Shown: positions 50,840 through 58,932, counted from the stretch's first letter. The stretch: DNA of 64,000 nt from Bacteroidaceae bacterium (GCA_017524545.1 JAFXVN010000030.1:1-64000), one strand, 5' to 3'. Notes: generated by a model not told the origin, from the sequence alone. A program made the numbers and translations.

Positions 50840-51232
50840 GTGATAAAGTTAACCACACGAAGCGAATACGACGAAGCAAAAGCCAAAGTAGGACAACTCA
50901 TTGCAGAGGCAACTGCGAAGGGAATGCTGGAATCCGAAATGGACAACGACTATACACGTGAGATTGCCCATTTAAGCCAACAGATGGCAGCATACGAAGA
51001 CGAGTATCTGAAAATTCTTCCTCTACGCCAGAAGTCCCCACTCATTGCAACCATCGAGGACTACCTGTTCGCACATGGCTTACACAAGAAAGATGGTGCA
51101 AGACAGCTGGGAATCAATGAATCACAATTTTGCCAGATAATGAGCGGACATCGCCGTATCTCAATGTCATTTGCCAAGCGTCTTCATTCGCAATGGGGTA
51201 TTAACTCAGACCTCATTCTTGATTATGCGTAA
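50840..51232 (+). CDS. HigA-type antitoxin / HTH regulator, orphan
   Basis: 130 residues from a GTG (the ATG at 50826 gives only MLIAK then stop). The C-terminal helix-turn-helix is clear: GLHKKDGARQLGINESQFCQ, IMSGHRRISMSFAKRLH. The N-terminal helical half matches HigA partners that usually follow a HigB toxin. No higB is present; the five-codon MLIAK frame overlapping the GTG resembles the first residues of HigB, so the toxin may have been deleted. Confidence 0.75.
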   Translation: MIKLTTRSEYDEAKAKVGQLIAEATAKGMLESEMDNDYTREIAHLSQQMAAYEDEYLKILPLRQKSPLIATIEDYLFAHGLHKKDGARQLGINESQFCQIMSGHRRISMSFAKRLHSQWGINSDLILDYA

Positions 51233-51255
51233 GAAAGCCAACAATTTTTGACAAT

Positions 51256-53082
51256 CTATTTTTTGTCGTCCTTGATGTAAATGCTCTTTATGGCATCGAG
51301 ACGGAGGTTGGTGACACTGATGTCTGCGCCCCAGAAGGATAATTCATTGACCATTGACCATTTACCATTTACCATTTTACCTTCCGAGGTGGAGGGGAGA
51401 GGGGTTGCGTAGCTGTACAGCCCATCGTCGATGAAGACTTCGACGGAAGTGCGGTCGATATAAACATCCATCGTGAGCGAGAGGCTGGTGGGGTCTTGCG
51501 GCGAATAGAACTGGCCGTTGATGGTGTTGCGGTTGAGGTCGTAGTCGATGACGTTGCGGCCGTTCAGCCTCAAACCTGCACTGGTGGCATAGGAGAGGTT
51601 CAGGGTGGCGTGAAGATGAAGACCGTCAGACCCACCCCACCCCTCCCTTAAAGGGAGGGAGTTTTTGTTCTCCCCCTTTAAGGGGGAGTTAGAGAGGGTC
51701 TTTAGGGCAGCATTAGCTTCCTGTTCGGTCAGGGCTTTGTCGCTGGAATAGAGTGGCTTCAGGAGAGAAGCAACTTCGGCGATGGGTTTGCTGACGAGGC
51801 GGATGCCGTCTTTGGTTGTCCGCAAGGTCAGCTCCGTGGGCAGCAGCATCTGCCCTCGGAATGGCATCCCCGGATGGTCGATGTTCGCCCACCCTATCTG
51901 TATGCGGCGGCCATCAGGCACACCCGTGAAGGTCTGGGCGGCATAGATGGCACCCGTGGAGAAACGGTGTTTGCCGCTTTCGGGTGTGAAGGTCTTGCCG
52001 TCGAAGCGGCCTATCATATAGGTATTGCTTGCCCCCAACATCACCCAACGGACATCATCGGGGTTGCCATCCACAGGCAAGGGGAAGAGGTCGGGGCACT
52101 CCCAAAAGCCGTTCACATGACTCTGGTAGGTCCAGTCGCGCAGGTTGTCGGAAGTGTAGATGCTGTGGCCGTTGCGTTCGTTGAGGACGAGAACCCAGTG
52201 GCTGGACCCACCCCAGCCCTCCCTTAAAGGGAGGGAGCTTTTGTCCTCCCCCTTTAAGGGGGAGTTAGAGGGGGTCCACCAGAACACCCTGGGGTCGCGG
52301 GTGTCGTGCGTCTGCCACTTGTCGTGCGAATCAATCACAGGATTGCCTTCGTACTTGTGGAGCGTCATGCCACCATCGAGGCTGTAGGCGATGCACTGCA
52401 CCTCGCGGTCGCTGCGGTCGGCTGTATAGGCATAGACGAGGGGAGGGCAGCTTTTCGTTCCGAAGCCCGAGGTATTGTCCTTATCGAAGACGGCAGAGCC
52501 GCTGTACATCGTGCCAAGATGGTCGGGATGGAGCACAGGGGCGTGCTCCGTCCAGCGCAGGAGGTCAGGACTTGTGGCATGTCCCCAAGTCATATTCTCC
52601 CATTCACGCTCAAAGGGATTATGCTGATAATAAAGATGATAGAGCCCATCGTGCCAGATGCAGCCGTTGGGGTCGTTGAGCCAGCCTCGACGTGCCGTGA
52701 AGTGGAACTGCGGGCGGTTCACTTCTTTATATATACTGGAAGCATCGCGAATGGTGTCTGCCTGATAGACCAACGCGAGCGCTTCCTCTGCGCCATCGAA
52801 AGTGATGGTCAGCGTCTTGCCCTTATAGGCAGACATGTCCTTGAATACCCAATACTCGGGATTGGCAGAGAGGCGAGCCACGACACAGAGGTCATCCACG
52901 CCCTTCGCCTGAAAATGTAGGCGACATCTCGGCTCCTGTTGCGAGATAGGCAGATTCAGGTACTGGCACTTCACCTTGAAGCTCAACTCGGCTGCTTGAG
53001 CCATTGACCATTGGCCATTTACCATTGACCATAAAGCAAGAAGTATCAGCGTAAACTGATAACAGACAAGAGACTTTCGCAT
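51256..53082 (-). CDS. GH32 fructan hydrolase with two in-frame repeat insertions
   Basis: 608 residues from the Met at 53082 (MRKSLVCYQF). The signal peptide includes LWSMVNGQWSM, encoded by a 7-bp array. GH32 motifs: WLNDPNG (nucleophile Asp near 132), RDPRVFWW (transition-state Asp), WECPDLFPL (acid Glu), and a C-terminal beta-sandwich with YIDRTSVEVFIDDG. It should cleave levan, inulin or sucrose-type fructosides. Two copies of a palindromic element (51630-51701, 52204-52276) insert SNSPLKGE.K.SLPLREGWGG: one in the beta-sandwich module, one only five residues after the RDP motif. Another 7-bp array (51344-51378) encodes KMVNGKWSMVNE. Downstream of nhaC, in the same direction. Confidence 0.88.
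   Translation of the reverse strand: MRKSLVCYQFTLILLALWSMVNGQWSMAQAAELSFKVKCQYLNLPISQQEPRCRLHFQAKGVDDLCVVARLSANPEYWVFKDMSAYKGKTLTITFDGAEEALALVYQADTIRDASSIYKEVNRPQFHFTARRGWLNDPNGCIWHDGLYHLYYQHNPFEREWENMTWGHATSPDLLRWTEHAPVLHPDHLGTMYSGSAVFDKDNTSGFGTKSCPPLVYAYTADRSDREVQCIAYSLDGGMTLHKYEGNPVIDSHDKWQTHDTRDPRVFWWTPSNSPLKGEDKSSLPLREGWGGSSHWVLVLNERNGHSIYTSDNLRDWTYQSHVNGFWECPDLFPLPVDGNPDDVRWVMLGASNTYMIGRFDGKTFTPESGKHRFSTGAIYAAQTFTGVPDGRRIQIGWANIDHPGMPFRGQMLLPTELTLRTTKDGIRLVSKPIAEVASLLKPLYSSDKALTEQEANAALKTLSNSPLKGENKNSLPLREGWGGSDGLHLHATLNLSYATSAGLRLNGRNVIDYDLNRNTINGQFYSPQDPTSLSLTMDVYIDRTSVEVFIDDGLYSYATPLPSTSEGKMVNGKWSMVNELSFWGADISVTNLRLDAIKSIYIKDDKK
51344..51378. repeat. Period-7 micro-array (CCATTTA) in coding sequence
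   Basis: TCATTGA, CCATTGA, CCATTTA, CCATTTA, CCATTTT near the 3' end of the GH32 gene. Confidence 0.9.
51630..51701. repeat. Double-palindrome element in GH32, copy 1
   Basis: Contains CCCTCCCTTAAAGGGAGGG (51641-51659) and CTCCCCCTTTAAGGGGGAG (51670-51688), with GACCC/GGGTC at the ends. Fully within the open frame. Confidence 0.93.
52204..52276. repeat. Double-palindrome element in GH32, copy 2
   Basis: Same two 19-bp palindromes (52217-52235, 52246-52264), ends GGACCC and GGGTCC. Fully within the open frame, next to the RDP catalytic motif. Confidence 0.93.
53001..53035. repeat. Period-7 micro-array (CCATTGA) in signal peptide
   Basis: CCATTGA, CCATTGG, CCATTTA, CCATTGA, CCATAAA: encodes LWSMVNGQWSM of the GH32 signal peptide. 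Confidence 0.92.
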
Positions 53083-53088
53083 AATCAT

Positions 53089-53144
53089 CTTTTTACCTTT
53101 TCGTCTTTTCAACTTTTTACCTTTTCACTTTTTCACCCTTTCAC
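53089..53144. repeat. Period-8 micro-array (CTTTTCAC), seven units
   Basis: Seven degenerate 8-bp units from the GH32 leader into the last four codons of nhaC (KVKG). The longest micro-array in the window. Confidence 0.92.
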
Positions 53145-54560
53145 CTTTTTCTTCGGCAGTAATGCCGCTGCCAGAATAGTCATGATTGGACTCAAATAGC
53201 AGAAGAAGCAATAGGGGGCATAAACGAGGGTGCTGACGCCAAGGACGTTGGCTTGCGTCATGCCGCAGGTGTTCCAAGGAATCAGCACGGAGGTGACGGT
53301 GGCGCTGTCCTCGCAGGTTCGGCTCAACAGGCGCGACTCGTAGCCGTTCTTCTTGTAGGTGTCGCCGAACATTGTGGCTGTCAGGATGATGCTCAGGTAT
53401 TGGTCGGCACTGACAACATTGAGGAACACACCCGAGAAGGCTGTGCTGGCGACAAGCGAGACGGTGCCGCGCACCAATCGAAGCAAGGCCTGCATGATGC
53501 TGTCGAGCATCCGCGTTGCCGTCATTGCCGCACCGAAAGCCATTGCACAAAGGATAATCCAGATGGTGTTGAGCATTCCGGCCATGCCTCTTGTCGAGAC
53601 AAGTGCGTTGAGGTCGGCAACGCCTGTGTCGAGGTCTGTGCTGCCATAGACAATGATGAATGCTCCACGAATGCGCCCGGCTAAACCTTCATGGTCTGTT
53701 CCGGCTATCTCATCGAGCAAGTTCGACTGGCTCCAAACTGCTGCCACCACGCCCAAGAGCGTTGCAAGGAAGAGCACAACCATTGAGGGCAAGCGCATCA
53801 GGATGAGCACAAACGTCAACACAGGCACAACGATGAGCCACGGCGAGATGAAGAATGTCTGCCGCAAAGCTTGCTGAACGGTGCCGACGTGCGAAGTGAC
53901 AGTTTCCCCTTGTCCCAAGCCAACGATAGTAAAGATTGTCAGGGTGATGAGGAAGGTGGGCACCGTCGTATAGAGCATATAGCGGATGTGCGTGAAGAGC
54001 GGTGTGCCGACAGTGCTGGAAGCCAACACCGTCGTATCGCTCATAGGCGACACCTTGTCGCCGAAGTATGCGCCGCTGATGACTGCGCCCGCTATCCAGG
54101 CCTCCGAGAAACCAAGCGCCCGACCTATACCCATCAAGGCAATGCCGATGGTGGCGACCGTCGTCCACGACGAACCAGTCAGCACACTTACGAGGGCGCT
54201 GATGAGGCAGGCGGAAACAAGAAACCACTGCGGACTCATCATCTCCATACCATAATATATAATAGACGGCACAACGCCGCTTACCATCCACGCGCCACCA
54301 AGTGCGCCGATAAGCAGCAGGATGATGATGGCCGAGCTGACGCCTCCCACCTTTTCGCTGATGGCACGCTCGAAGTCGTTCCAAGTGATGAGTCGTGAAG
54401 CAATGCCGATGCAGACACAGAAAGCCGTTGCAACGAGCAGAGCCAGCTGCGAAGCACCAGCCAGCGTCTCATCGCCAAAGATGCTGACGACGGTAGCCAC
54501 GAGCGCCACCAGCAAAGCCAGTGGCACACACGACAGCCAGAGCGGAGGAAGGCGCTTCAC
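53133..54560 (-). CDS. NhaC-family Na+/H+ antiporter
   Basis: 475 residues, around eleven hydrophobic segments. NhaC-type core: GSSWTTVATIGIALMGIG, ISGAYFGDKVSPMSDTTVLA, and RGMAGMLNTIWIILCAMAFG. It swaps external protons for sodium, or carries organic acids in some members. The start is a GTG that lies inside a 7-bp micro-array. It follows the peptide transporter gene by 34 bases and precedes GH32; the three look like one transcription unit. Confidence 0.88.
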   Translation of the reverse strand: MKRLPPLWLSCVPLALLVALVATVVSIFGDETLAGASQLALLVATAFCVCIGIASRLITWNDFERAISEKVGGVSSAIIILLLIGALGGAWMVSGVVPSIIYYGMEMMSPQWFLVSACLISALVSVLTGSSWTTVATIGIALMGIGRALGFSEAWIAGAVISGAYFGDKVSPMSDTTVLASSTVGTPLFTHIRYMLYTTVPTFLITLTIFTIVGLGQGETVTSHVGTVQQALRQTFFISPWLIVVPVLTFVLILMRLPSMVVLFLATLLGVVAAVWSQSNLLDEIAGTDHEGLAGRIRGAFIIVYGSTDLDTGVADLNALVSTRGMAGMLNTIWIILCAMAFGAAMTATRMLDSIMQALLRLVRGTVSLVASTAFSGVFLNVVSADQYLSIILTATMFGDTYKKNGYESRLLSRTCEDSATVTSVLIPWNTCGMTQANVLGVSTLVYAPYCFFCYLSPIMTILAAALLPKKKVKG

Positions 54561-54591
54561 CTTTCAATTTTCACCTTTCAATTTTCAATTG
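54557..54591. repeat. Period-7 micro-array (TCAATTT/TCACCTT) at the nhaC start
   Basis: TCACCTT, TCAATTT, TCACCTT, TCAATTT, TCAATTG: contains the GTG start of nhaC and its ribosome-binding region. Confidence 0.92.
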
Positions 54592-54594
54592 CCT

Positions 54595-56172
54595 TTATGC
54601 CACCTTATTCAGCTTCTTGATAATCGAGAAGATGAAGAGGGCTGCGAGGAGACAGATGCACATCAGCGTACCCCAGACGATGGTGAGATCCATGCCCCAC
54701 ATGTGGCCAGGAATGCTAACAAGCTTATTGCCAATAGCCGTTGCCACGAACCATCCGCCCATCATCATGCCCTTGTACTTCACAGGAGACACCTTCGTGA
54801 CAAATGCAATGCCGATGGGCGAGAGGAGCAACTCGGCAAAGGTAAGAATCAGATATGTCCTAACCAGCAAAGTCGGAGCCACATTGGCCTGATGAATATG
54901 GTCTATGGGGTCGGCAGCAGGAAGTCCCAACGAATCCACTGCTAACAACAGATATGCAATGGCAGCCACGAGCATACCCAAGCCAATCTTAACAGGATCC
55001 TTGGGTTCCTTACCTTTACTGCCCAGCCAGCTAAAGAGAGCAACGCTGACGGGGGTAAGAATAACCACGAAACAAGGGTTGAAGTGCTGGAAGATAGGCG
55101 CAGAAATAGCAGTCTCAACACCTGCACCGGGAACCATATTGAAGAGGAATGCTGCAGCACCTGCTATCATCAAGCCAGCCAGAATACGAGCCACGCCCTT
55201 TGACTGGAAGATGCCAAACAAACCATAGACAATGAAGATTACAGCCAAGAGGTTACGGACATCGAACATCATGCTCTCAATACCAGTAGAGGTCGTTGAT
55301 GTATATTCATCAGCAAACCAAGTAAGTGTAAGTCCATTCTGGTGGAAGGCCATCCAGAAGAAGATAACCACAGCAAAAACAAGGCAGAGGCAGACAATGC
55401 GCTCCCTTGTGTCATTCTCGGAAGGAATCTCTGCCTCCTGCGTCTCTGACGTCACATTCGCTTTCTTAGTCGTTCCGATAACATGCGCAAAGGTTCTCTT
55501 GCCCAAATAATATATAAGGATAGAGCCAATTACGCTGACGCAAGCAACAGCAAATGCGAAATGATATGAGTCTGCCTTACTGTAACCGAGCGACATTTGT
55601 GCCCACTCCATAATCTTGATGGCAGCTGTAGGAGCAAACAAAGCACCGATGTTGATGGCCATGTAGAAGAGCGAGAAGCCGCTGGCACGCTTGTCCGCAA
55701 ACTCGGACGAATTGTAAAGGTCGCCCACCATCACTTGCAGATTGCCTTTGAAGAGACCCGTTCCTAAAGATACCAACAACAAACCTGCCACCATAGCCAC
55801 GATGGCAGGAGTGGCACCGCCCATAGGAACAGAAAGAATCAAGTAACCCACGAACATAATCATGATGCCCAGCACCACCATCTTGCTGTAGCCATACTTG
55901 TCGGCCAGCATACCGCCGAACAAAGGTAGCAGATACACTACGAACAGGAAGTTGGAGAACGTCTCGCTGGCCCATGCAGAGTCGAATCCGAAGTTGTCGT
56001 GCAGGAAGAGCACGAACACAGCCAACATGGTGTAGTAACCAAAACGCTCGCCGGTATTGGCAAGGGCTAACGTCCAAAGACCCTTTGGCTGACCTTTGTA
56101 GAACACCAGGAGGAAGCAGAACCAAATTGCAAACAATCCCACGATGATGGGAGTAGATAACACTTCAAACAT
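54595..56172 (-). CDS. POT-family (PTR2) proton-dependent oligopeptide transporter
   Basis: 525 residues, 12-14 hydrophobic segments. The POT signature is readable: NTGERFGYYTMLAVFVLFL, GGMLADKYGYSKMVVLGI, and FKGNLQVMVGDLYNS with FSLFYMAINIGALFAP. It imports di- and tripeptides with protons. The first Glu of the usual ExxERFxYY motif is an Asn here. It has its own promoter (56206-56213) and is divergent from the SulP gene. Confidence 0.92.
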   Translation of the reverse strand: MFEVLSTPIIVGLFAIWFCFLLVFYKGQPKGLWTLALANTGERFGYYTMLAVFVLFLHDNFGFDSAWASETFSNFLFVVYLLPLFGGMLADKYGYSKMVVLGIMIMFVGYLILSVPMGGATPAIVAMVAGLLLVSLGTGLFKGNLQVMVGDLYNSSEFADKRASGFSLFYMAINIGALFAPTAAIKIMEWAQMSLGYSKADSYHFAFAVACVSVIGSILIYYLGKRTFAHVIGTTKKANVTSETQEAEIPSENDTRERIVCLCLVFAVVIFFWMAFHQNGLTLTWFADEYTSTTSTGIESMMFDVRNLLAVIFIVYGLFGIFQSKGVARILAGLMIAGAAAFLFNMVPGAGVETAISAPIFQHFNPCFVVILTPVSVALFSWLGSKGKEPKDPVKIGLGMLVAAIAYLLLAVDSLGLPAADPIDHIHQANVAPTLLVRTYLILTFAELLLSPIGIAFVTKVSPVKYKGMMMGGWFVATAIGNKLVSIPGHMWGMDLTIVWGTLMCICLLAALFIFSIIKKLNKVA

Positions 56173-56205
56173 AGTTTAATTTGATTTAAGTTAATAATTT
56201 GCCGA

Positions 56206-56213
56206 CAAAGATA
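56206..56213 (-). promoter_or_regulatory. -7 box of the POT-nhaC-GH32 unit
   Basis: TATCTTTG on the minus strand, 34 bases before the start at 56172. Confidence 0.6.
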
Positions 56214-56220
56214 CAAAAAA

Positions 56221-56248
56221 GATTAAAGATTAAGGATTAAAGATTAAA
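56221..56248. repeat. Period-7 micro-array (GATTAAA) between divergent promoters
   Basis: GATTAAA, GATTAAG, GATTAAA, GATTAAA, lying between the -7 boxes of the POT and SulP genes. Confidence 0.92.
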
Positions 56249-56256
56249 GTTTTTTG

Positions 56257-56264
56257 TACTTTTG
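56257..56264 (+). promoter_or_regulatory. -7 box of the sulP gene
   Basis: TACTTTTG, 20 bases before the ATG at 56284. Confidence 0.6.
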
Positions 56265-56283
56265 CACCGAAAAAGGAAAAGAC

Positions 56284-58017
56284 ATGAAAGGATTGAAACC
56301 AAGAATTGCCGATTGTCTGAACGGCTACAACAAGGAAACATTCACAAAAGACCTGATGGCGGGCATCATCGTGGGCATCGTTGCACTGCCCCTTGCCATT
56401 GCCTTTGGCATTGCCTCGGGCGTGACACCGGAGAAAGGCATCATCACTGCTATCGTGGCAGGCTTCCTCATCTCGCTGCTCGGCGGCACTAAGGTGCAGA
56501 TAGGCGGCCCGACGGGTGCCTTCATCGTCATCATCTACGGCATCGTGAACAACCCCGAGTATGGCCTGCAAGGTCTTCTCATAGCGACCATCCTGGCCGG
56601 CATCATCCTCATTGCCCTGGGAGCATTCCGTCTGGGTGTGGTCATCAAGTTCATCCCCTACCCCATCATCATCGGCTTCACGGCTGGCATCGCCCTGACC
56701 ATCTTCACGACACAAATCAGCGACATCCTTGGCCTGACGCAAACGGCCATCAGTACGACAGGCGAGGCCATCCGCATCCCCCTGAAGACACCAGGCGACT
56801 TCGTGGGCAAGTGGATATGCTATGCCGAGAACATCGGGACGTTCAACCTCTGGAACTTCGTCGTTGCCATCGGTTCGCTGCTGGTCATCATCCTGTCGCC
56901 CAAGGCATTGAAGAAGGTGCCAGGCTTGGGCAAGATACCGGGTTCGCTGTGGGGCATCCTGCTTGGAACCATCGCCGTTCTCATCATGAAGCAGTACGGC
57001 ATCGAGGGCATCGACACCATCGGCGACCGCTTCCACATCCAGGCTCAACTGCCGAAAATGGTTGTGCCGAGCATCACCTTCGAACTTTTCCAGCAGCTCA
57101 TGCCCGTTGCCTTCACCATTGCCATCCTCGGAGCCATCGAGAGCCTGCTCTCCGCGACGGTTGCCGACGGCGTTATCAGCGACAAGCACGACTCGAACAT
57201 GGAGCTTATCGCGCAGGGTGTGGCGAACATGGTGACACCGCTCTTCGGAGGCATTCCCGCGACGGGAGCCATTGCGCGAACCATGACGAACATCAACAAC
57301 GGCGGACGCACGCCCATTGCCGGCATCATCCATGCTGTCGTGCTGCTCGCCATCCTGCTTCTGCTGATGCCATACGCCGAGTATATTCCGATGGCATCGC
57401 TGGCTGCGGTGCTGGTCATCGTGAGCTACAACATGAGCGGCTGGCGAACTGTTCGAGGCTTGCTGAAGAACCCGAAGAGCGACGTCATTGTGCTCTGCGT
57501 AACCTTCTTCCTGACAGTCGTCTTCGACCTCACCATTGCCATCGAGATTGGCCTCATCCTCGCCTGTGCCCTCTTCATGAAGCGCATCATGGAGACGACG
57601 GAAATCTCTGTCATCAAGGACGAGATAGACCTTGGCGACGCTTCGGATATGGCTGTGAACGAGGAGCACTTGGTGATTCCCAAGGGCTGTGCCGTCTATG
57701 AAATTAACGGGCCGTACTTCTTCGGCATTGCCAACAAGTTCGACGACCTGATGAAGAACATCGGGCACGAACGGCCCAGAGTTCGCATCATCCGAATGAG
57801 GAAAGTGCCCTTCATCGACTCGACCGGCATCCATAACCTTGCCAACCTGATCGAGATGAACCACGAGCAGGGCATCCACGTCATTCTTTCCGGCGTAACG
57901 CCCAAGGTGCACAGCCAGTTGGAAAAGGCGGGATTCTATGAAAAGATGAATCCCGACCACATCTGTCCCCACATTGATGTCGCCCTCGCCAAAGCAAGGG
58001 AGTTCTTGGGGGAATAA
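56284..58017 (+). CDS. SulP-family anion transporter with STAS domain
   Basis: 577 residues from the ATG at 56284; the frame is open back to 56254 but the promoter lies there. The membrane part (about 15-430) begins with the family pattern GIIVGIVALPLAIAFGIASG and has GGTKVQIGGPTGAFIVIIYG and PLFGGIPATGAIARTMTNI. A C-terminal STAS domain (about 460-577) follows, with VPFIDSTGIHNL. SulP proteins import sulfate, bicarbonate or dicarboxylates; the substrate cannot be read. Convergent with the hydrolase gene, 3 bases between stops. Confidence 0.92.
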   Translation: MKGLKPRIADCLNGYNKETFTKDLMAGIIVGIVALPLAIAFGIASGVTPEKGIITAIVAGFLISLLGGTKVQIGGPTGAFIVIIYGIVNNPEYGLQGLLIATILAGIILIALGAFRLGVVIKFIPYPIIIGFTAGIALTIFTTQISDILGLTQTAISTTGEAIRIPLKTPGDFVGKWICYAENIGTFNLWNFVVAIGSLLVIILSPKALKKVPGLGKIPGSLWGILLGTIAVLIMKQYGIEGIDTIGDRFHIQAQLPKMVVPSITFELFQQLMPVAFTIAILGAIESLLSATVADGVISDKHDSNMELIAQGVANMVTPLFGGIPATGAIARTMTNINNGGRTPIAGIIHAVVLLAILLLLMPYAEYIPMASLAAVLVIVSYNMSGWRTVRGLLKNPKSDVIVLCVTFFLTVVFDLTIAIEIGLILACALFMKRIMETTEISVIKDEIDLGDASDMAVNEEHLVIPKGCAVYEINGPYFFGIANKFDDLMKNIGHERPRVRIIRMRKVPFIDSTGIHNLANLIEMNHEQGIHVILSGVTPKVHSQLEKAGFYEKMNPDHICPHIDVALAKAREFLGE

Positions 58018-58020
58018 TCG

Positions 58021-58863
58021 TCACCTCAGTTGTTTGGTGAAGAACGTCACCGCCCGCTTCACAGCCTCTTCGGGATGCGGGCCGAAACCGTGGTCGTAGT
58101 GGTCGAGCAGATGCCACTCGCTCCCCTTCCATAGCTGATGGAAACGGAGGCCGTAGGTGTAAGGCACGGTGCGGTCGGATGTGCCGTGGACGATGCAGGC
58201 CGGGCCTTTATAGCCTGCCGCCGTCTCGTAGATGGGCAGCCAAAAGGCAGTCTTGATATAGTCGCGCCCCAGATGATGCCCCCACACCTCGACATATTCT
58301 GGCGGGTCCTGCGGGTCGCCAAGATCACCAGGCTGTCCAGCGGGATGTCCTCGGATAGCATCATCGCGCAGCACTCCAGCAGGAGCCAGCAGCACCACGC
58401 CGCCCTTAAAAGCCTTCTTGCCAAGCTGACCAGCCAGCATCGCCGTCACGACACCGCCTTGCGAGTGCCCCGCAATGCCAACCCGTCCGAAGCGTCCGTC
58501 TGCCCTCACCCATTCATAGACATGGCGGGCATCCTCAATCTCATTCGGCACAGTCATCTGCACAAAGTCGCCCTCGCTCTCGCCATGCCCGTTGAAGTCA
58601 AAGCGGATGCTGGCGATGCCTTGGGCTTCAAGGCCATTGGCAATGCCGGTCTCTATGCCGCCGTTCCTGTTGGCCGTAAAGCCGTGACACAGAATCACAA
58701 TCGGACACGCCTTCGGCATCACATCAGGCATTTGCAGGTCGGCCACCAGCTTCCCGTGGTCGCCCTGAATAATCACCCGCTCACTACGGGCATTCGCAAA
58801 GCTTGCAACGAGCAGGAAGAGGGCTCCCCAGCCCCATCTTGCAGGAATAGTTAGATGTTTCAT
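58021..58863 (-). CDS. Exported alpha/beta hydrolase (esterase type)
   Basis: 280 residues from the Met at 58863 with a signal peptide (LLVASFANA). Triad: Ser in GIAGHSQGGVV (about residue 133), Asp in GTSDRTVPY, His in YDHGFG. The oxyanion stretch CHGFTANRNGG is typical of acyl-ester hydrolases related to feruloyl/cinnamoyl esterases. It should act on an ester in the periplasm; the substrate is unknown. Promoter at 58925-58932. Confidence 0.85.
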   Translation of the reverse strand: MKHLTIPARWGWGALFLLVASFANARSERVIIQGDHGKLVADLQMPDVMPKACPIVILCHGFTANRNGGIETGIANGLEAQGIASIRFDFNGHGESEGDFVQMTVPNEIEDARHVYEWVRADGRFGRVGIAGHSQGGVVTAMLAGQLGKKAFKGGVVLLAPAGVLRDDAIRGHPAGQPGDLGDPQDPPEYVEVWGHHLGRDYIKTAFWLPIYETAAGYKGPACIVHGTSDRTVPYTYGLRFHQLWKGSEWHLLDHYDHGFGPHPEEAVKRAVTFFTKQLR

Positions 58864-58924
58864 GGTCAATATATTTGTTCAATGTTTGATGCTCAATGCT
58901 CAATGAAAACAATGATTTCCTGCG

Positions 58925-58932
58925 CAAAGTTA
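58925..58932 (-). promoter_or_regulatory. -7 box of the alpha/beta hydrolase gene
   Basis: TAACTTTG on the minus strand, 62 bases before the start at 58863. Confidence 0.5.

Noticed and set aside
56230..57972. 580-codon open frame antisense to sulP
   Set aside because: Rich in D, H, R and Q with no fold; the plus strand is an unmistakable SulP transporter.
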